Shown here: in pieces, positions 4,754-7,958 of the stretch
Layout of the letters: each line of letters opens with the position of its first letter
Position numbering within the stretch: position 1 is the first letter of the stretch
NCBI GenBank assembly: GCA_015487825.1
Contig: WFOZ01000125.1
Coordinates: 1-7,958, forward strand
Source of the DNA: Planctomycetaceae bacterium
GTDB taxonomy: Bacteria > Planctomycetota > Planctomycetia > Planctomycetales > Planctomycetaceae
DNA length: 7,958 bases
Direction of reading: 5' to 3'
The notes under the pieces: model-generated
Seen by the model: only the letters and a program-made list of their open reading frames with translations
The model's database searches: none
What the model was told of the DNA's origin: nothing
Made by a program: the position numbers and the translations under genes

Positions 4754-6160
4754 ATGAATGATTGTGGTTTAAGAATGGTCTGGGCAATAGGAGTCTGTGT
4801 AACCCTGTTCGGTTTACAAGCAGTGGCAGCAGACAGCCCTGGTCCTGTCAAGCAGCGAGTGATCCGATTGGATTTCAGCGCAGGAGGCGATATCAGTGGC
4901 AGTCTAATAACAGCTGATCTTGATGGCGACGGGCGAAGAGATTTTGTTGTTACATCACCTGGCCATATCGGCGGTTATCGTCATGATGGTCAGCGTCTGT
5001 GGCATCTGCGCGAGGACGTGCGAGTCTCGGCCGGTTCGAGCGAACGTGCCGGGCTGCCGGGACATCATGCGCCGGGAGTGCAGGTGGCAGATGTGGACGG
5101 CGACCAGAAGCCCGAGCTACTCTACCTGGATCAGTCCAGTACCGTACACATTCGAGATGCAGAAACCGGGCGGGAGAAACAGGCGATACGTGTACCACAT
5201 CCCAAAGGTTCCGAGCGATGGGAGCACCTGGTCGTTGTAAATCTACGAGGAAAAGGGGATGTTGATCTGCTGCTCCAGGCGACCAACGCCAAAGGCTATC
5301 GTGTAGGACACTACGTATCAGCTTACGCAATTGACAAACTTGATGGCCCACCGCTGTGGGAAAAGACCGGCTTCGGGGCCTTGGCTCACGGCCCCTTGCG
5401 TGCTGCCGATCTTGATGGCGATGGCCGCGACGAAATCTGTGGATATACAATCCTCGGCCCAGACGGGAAGCCGACGAGTTGGCACTATCCGCCGATCAGC
5501 AGAGAGTTCGTGAATGGAGCATCATTTCACATTGATTGCCTGGAGATCGCCGACATTCGCCCTGATATTCGCGGACTGGAAGTTGTGCTGTTGGAAGAGG
5601 GCCGTAATTATGTCGGAGTGGTCAACTTCGATCAGGGCATGGTGTGGTGGGAAACAAACCATCGCGACGAGCCGCAAAATGGAGCAGTCGGCGAGTTTGA
5701 CCTCGAACACCCCGGTTTAGAAACCTGGTGCCGCAGTCGCTATAACAAACACCAAAAACCGTGGGTGTTTGATGCACAAGGAAAAATCATTTCACAGTAC
5801 AAGATGGACGATGTGGCTCCCGAAGGCTGGTCTGATTCGGGCGTTGAAGTCATCGTGCCTATTCACTGGACCGGTGAGAAAACGCAACTCGCCGCTGCCA
5901 AAGAACGCCACACCAGCGGTGATGTCTGCCTGTTTGAACCGATTACCGGACGATTTGTGTTGCATATCCCGGAAAAGGCCGATTGTCTGTATGTGGCTGA
6001 TGTCTCGGGCGACTGGCGCGAAGAGATTCTTGTTGCCAGCGGAAACGAACTTCATGTTTACGAGAATCCCGCCCCCAACCCGCGACCCAACCAGGCCCGC
6101 CTGTGGGATCAGCAACACTACCGCCGTAGCAAGATGAGCTGGAATTACTATTCGCCATAA
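4754..6160 (+). CDS. Secreted beta-propeller protein, PL11 rhamnogalacturonan-lyase-like
   Basis: A 468-residue exported protein. Residues 1-26 are a signal peptide (hydrophobic VWAIGVCVTLFGL, likely cut after AVAA). The mature part carries repeated calcium-loop motifs of FG-GAP/VCBS-type propeller blades: DLDGDGRRD (55-63), DVDGDQKPE (113-121), DLDGDGRDE (219-227) and DVSGDWREE (416-424), plus a degenerate NLRGKGDVD (163-171). The segments ADIRPDIRGLEV (266-277) and FDLEHPGLETW (315-325), and the ending LWDQQHYRRSKMSWNYYSP, resemble blade and C-terminal patterns of family 11 rhamnogalacturonan lyases such as YesW. That family usually exceeds 600 residues and has an N-terminal beta-sandwich, which is absent here. 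It may therefore be a binding protein or divergent lyase acting on pectin-like polysaccharide outside the cytoplasm. Its first half is much richer in G+C than the neighbouring genes. Propeller and secretion are confident; lyase activity is unproven. Confidence -1.
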   Translation: MNDCGLRMVWAIGVCVTLFGLQAVAADSPGPVKQRVIRLDFSAGGDISGSLITADLDGDGRRDFVVTSPGHIGGYRHDGQRLWHLREDVRVSAGSSERAGLPGHHAPGVQVADVDGDQKPELLYLDQSSTVHIRDAETGREKQAIRVPHPKGSERWEHLVVVNLRGKGDVDLLLQATNAKGYRVGHYVSAYAIDKLDGPPLWEKTGFGALAHGPLRAADLDGDGRDEICGYTILGPDGKPTSWHYPPISREFVNGASFHIDCLEIADIRPDIRGLEVVLLEEGRNYVGVVNFDQGMVWWETNHRDEPQNGAVGEFDLEHPGLETWCRSRYNKHQKPWVFDAQGKIISQYKMDDVAPEGWSDSGVEVIVPIHWTGEKTQLAAAKERHTSGDVCLFEPITGRFVLHIPEKADCLYVADVSGDWREEILVASGNELHVYENPAPNPRPNQARLWDQQHYRRSKMSWNYYSP

Positions 6161-6770
6161 AGCAAATGTGAGCCATATCAATCACAATATGATTATTGCC
6201 CAACTGATTTCTTCAGCGGAACAGGAAAACAGAATGCGAACATGTCGTAACCTGTTTATGTGTAATAAGATATGTCACTTTCATATTCCAGGTTGTAGTG
6301 GCAATTTCCGTCGTCATCCAACAAAATCGGGGAAATAAACGTACTTACAACAACACCTGAAAGGGATGAATTCTCTGGATCAGGGCAAAATTTTCTGCTT
6401 TTCTACAACCCAAATGGATTTGAACAGTTAGAATTGAATGAACCAGGCCTCTCCTGTTCGCGTCATGGAAGGTTGTTACGCGATGCTTGCTGGAGGGATT
6501 GGGCACATCAAAACTCATATCAAAATATTCTTGTTTCTGATTTTGCATCTGCAAACTTAATGTCGTATTACTGATTTTCAACGAAATTAGTCGGGCTTTC
6601 AGGTCGGTCTTCATCATATATTTCTGTGAAGAGTGAGATTGTCAACATTTTTTTGATTTGAGATCCGGTATCTTATGCGTTCGAATACTACGTAACCTGG
6701 CAGAGAAAATCTTTCAGGTGGGCAGGCAACGTAATTTGCCAGCTTGAGTCATTTTTTTTACACAAACCTT
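6161..6770. other. Long intergenic region without a supported gene
   Basis: A 610-nt A+T-rich stretch between two plus-strand genes. A 90-codon minus-strand frame (6617-6345) has no recognisable domain and low credibility. TTGACA on the minus strand (6645-6640) is a perfect -35 hexamer but has only weak -10 matches at normal spacing. CGTAACCTG occurs twice in direct orientation (6246-6254, 6691-6699), possibly by chance. GGCAA/TTGCC (6725-6729, 6736-6740) followed by a T8 run at 6752-6759 is terminator-like but too loosely spaced to call. No tRNA or other RNA gene is recognised. Confidence -1.
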
Positions 6771-7958
6771 ATGGCATCATCGGCAAAAAAAAATCCGAGT
6801 ACCACTTACACGCCGGATATTGTACCGGACGGGTCAGGCCCGGCTACGGTCATTCGTCCCGGTCGCGTAGGAAATATGCCTGCCAGCGATGTTGGTTCAA
6901 GCGAACCGAATTCATCAACAATCGGACATCTGTTTCCTGAAGATGGGCGAGATAACCATGCCAGTTTGCCTGCTGGAATGCAGCTGGGGCCCTTTGTGGT
7001 TGAATCGCGTATCGGAGCAGGAGGCATGGGTGCGGTTTTCCGTGCTCATGATGAAAGTCTGGACCGTACAATTGCTTTGAAAATTCTCTCTCCTGCCCAG
7101 GCGGGTGACCCTTCAGCGGTTAAACGATTTCAAAATGAAGCGCGTGCTGCAGCTCGTCTGGATCATGACAACATCGCAAGAGTTTTCTCCATTGGAGAAG
7201 CCCACAACCTGCACTACATTGCGTTTGAATTTATTGAAGGGAAAACCGTACGGGAGTTAATTCGTGAGAAATCTGTTCTCGATCCATACGAAACCATCAA
7301 CTTTATGCTTCAGATAGCAGTTGCATTGAAGCATACAGCTGCTTCAGGTGTTGTCCATCGAGATATAAAACCTTCCAACATCATTATGATGCCCAATGGG
7401 CGTGCCAAGTTAGTCGATTGGGGATTGGCGAGAAAAGAACGCATAGAAAACCAGTCACTTGACTTGACTGTTTCAGGAACGACTCTGGGGACTTTTGATT
7501 ATATTTCACCCGAGCAGGCACGCGACCCGCGCAAAGTGGATGTACGCAGCGATATTTATTCGCTCGGATGTACCGCCTATCATATGCTCACCGGTTCGGC
7601 TCCTTATGCAGACGGAACAGTATTGCAGAAACTGCTGGATCATCAGGGAAAACCTGCGCCCGATTGCAGAGAAAAAAATCCAAATGTCCCGACTGAACTG
7701 GCACGCATTGTTCGTAAAATGATGGCCAGTAATCCTGAAGATCGCTACCAGTCGCCCCAGTCTCTTATTCACGATCTGCTTTCATTGGCATCAGAATCGG
7801 GATTACGCCCTGTGCATCCAGATGGCCTCACTTGGCAAAATGCTCAGGCGACAACTGTCAGAAATGTTTCCAACAGCATGCTCTGGTGGTGGCTTGGAGC
7901 GTTTGTTGTTGCCTGTACAGTCGCAATAATTTCCGATTCCTGGACTGCAAATCAGGAA
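6771..7958 (+). CDS. Ser/Thr protein kinase (PknB type) with membrane anchor, 3' end outside window
   Basis: Open from ATG 6771 to the right edge (396 codons). Residues 1-72 are a low-complexity N-terminal extension. The kinase domain spans about 73-342: Gly-rich loop IGAGGMGAVF (81-90), ATP-anchoring Lys104 in IALKIL, helix-C Glu123, catalytic loop HRDIKPSN (196-203, Asp198, Lys200, Asn203), metal-binding Asp216, and SPE (246-248) in place of APE. All catalytic residues are present, so it should be active. The DFG motif reads DWG (216-218). The activation segment TVSGTTLGTFDYISPEQ holds several Thr/Ser that could be autophosphorylated. A transmembrane helix lies at about 371-388 (WWWLGAFVVACTVAII), so the C-terminal part is probably extracytoplasmic and may be a sensor domain. 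No clear Shine-Dalgarno precedes the ATG; a T8 run lies 11-19 nt upstream. Family is certain; signal and substrates are unknown. Confidence -1.
   Translation, partial: MASSAKKNPSTTYTPDIVPDGSGPATVIRPGRVGNMPASDVGSSEPNSSTIGHLFPEDGRDNHASLPAGMQLGPFVVESRIGAGGMGAVFRAHDESLDRTIALKILSPAQAGDPSAVKRFQNEARAAARLDHDNIARVFSIGEAHNLHYIAFEFIEGKTVRELIREKSVLDPYETINFMLQIAVALKHTAASGVVHRDIKPSNIIMMPNGRAKLVDWGLARKERIENQSLDLTVSGTTLGTFDYISPEQARDPRKVDVRSDIYSLGCTAYHMLTGSAPYADGTVLQKLLDHQGKPAPDCREKNPNVPTELARIVRKMMASNPEDRYQSPQSLIHDLLSLASESGLRPVHPDGLTWQNAQATTVRNVSNSMLWWWLGAFVVACTVAIISDSWTANQE

Noticed and set aside
4408..4787. Two overlapping minus-strand frames of 98 and 124 codons
   Set aside because: No recognisable motif. 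They overlap the hairpins and the start of the well-supported propeller gene, and no ribosome binding site was found.
4950..5450. 166-codon minus-strand frame within the propeller gene
   Set aside because: Arg/His/Pro-rich composition typical of the antisense of a G+C-rich coding region; the plus-strand propeller motifs are decisive.
6345..6617. 90-codon minus-strand frame, with TTGACA at 6645-6640
   Set aside because: No recognised domain. The -10 region is weak and would overlap or lie downstream of the start codon, so transcript and frame do not fit together.
6246..6699. CGTAACCTG direct repeat (6246-6254 and 6691-6699) as possible element borders
   Set aside because: Only 9 bp, with no terminal inverted repeats just inside either copy and no transposase remnant between them, so chance is likely.

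Overview
The window looks like chromosomal DNA from a planctomycete, probably a Gimesia- or Rubinisphaera-like member of the Planctomycetales. This is inferred from family style, not from a search. The pointers are a signal peptidase I with a long basic N-terminal extension and a CPxC...CPxC insert, a TadE / vWA-TadG / TadE gene trio, a PknB-type kinase followed by a membrane anchor, a DxDGDG-repeat beta-propeller exoprotein, large intergenic gaps and mostly weak ribosome binding sites. Base composition is near 45-50% G+C, except for a clearly richer block inside the propeller gene.

Layout from left to right. Positions 1-1004 (minus) hold the 5' part of a type I signal peptidase gene; its 3' end lies outside the window. 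Positions 1005-1639 are a divergent intergenic region. It is rich in inverted repeats and contains the clearest non-genic feature of the window: a 142-bp miniature transposable element (1217-1358) with 13-bp terminal inverted repeats starting GTAA, a 22-bp-arm internal palindrome and a perfect 8-bp target duplication GAAAAATA on both sides. These hallmarks fit an IS66-type MITE. Positions 1640-3771 (plus) are a compact three-gene unit: a TadE-like pseudopilin, a TadG-like protein with a complete vWA MIDAS, and a second TadE-like pseudopilin. A nested stem-loop follows, shared with the stop-codon region of the convergent gene at 3839-4273 (minus). That gene encodes a small lipoprotein with an HMA-like metal-binding domain, a CxxxC motif and a possible operator overlapping its promoter.

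Positions 4274-4753 are a second divergent gap with several perfect dyads. Positions 4754-6160 (plus) encode a secreted beta-propeller protein resembling the propeller of family 11 rhamnogalacturonan lyases. Positions 6161-6770 show no gene I can support. From 6771 to the right edge runs the N-terminal part of a Ser/Thr protein kinase with a DWG in place of DFG and a transmembrane helix near residue 380.

Nearly all products are membrane-bound, exported or surface proteins: an export protease, pilin-like surface proteins, a metal-binding lipoprotein, a polysaccharide-related exoprotein and a membrane kinase. I see no direct evidence that they form one pathway. Only the three tad-like genes look like an operon. 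The most novel-looking items are the MITE with its internal palindrome, the zinc-ribbon-like insert in the signal peptidase, and the CxxxC HMA lipoprotein with its adjacent dyad.
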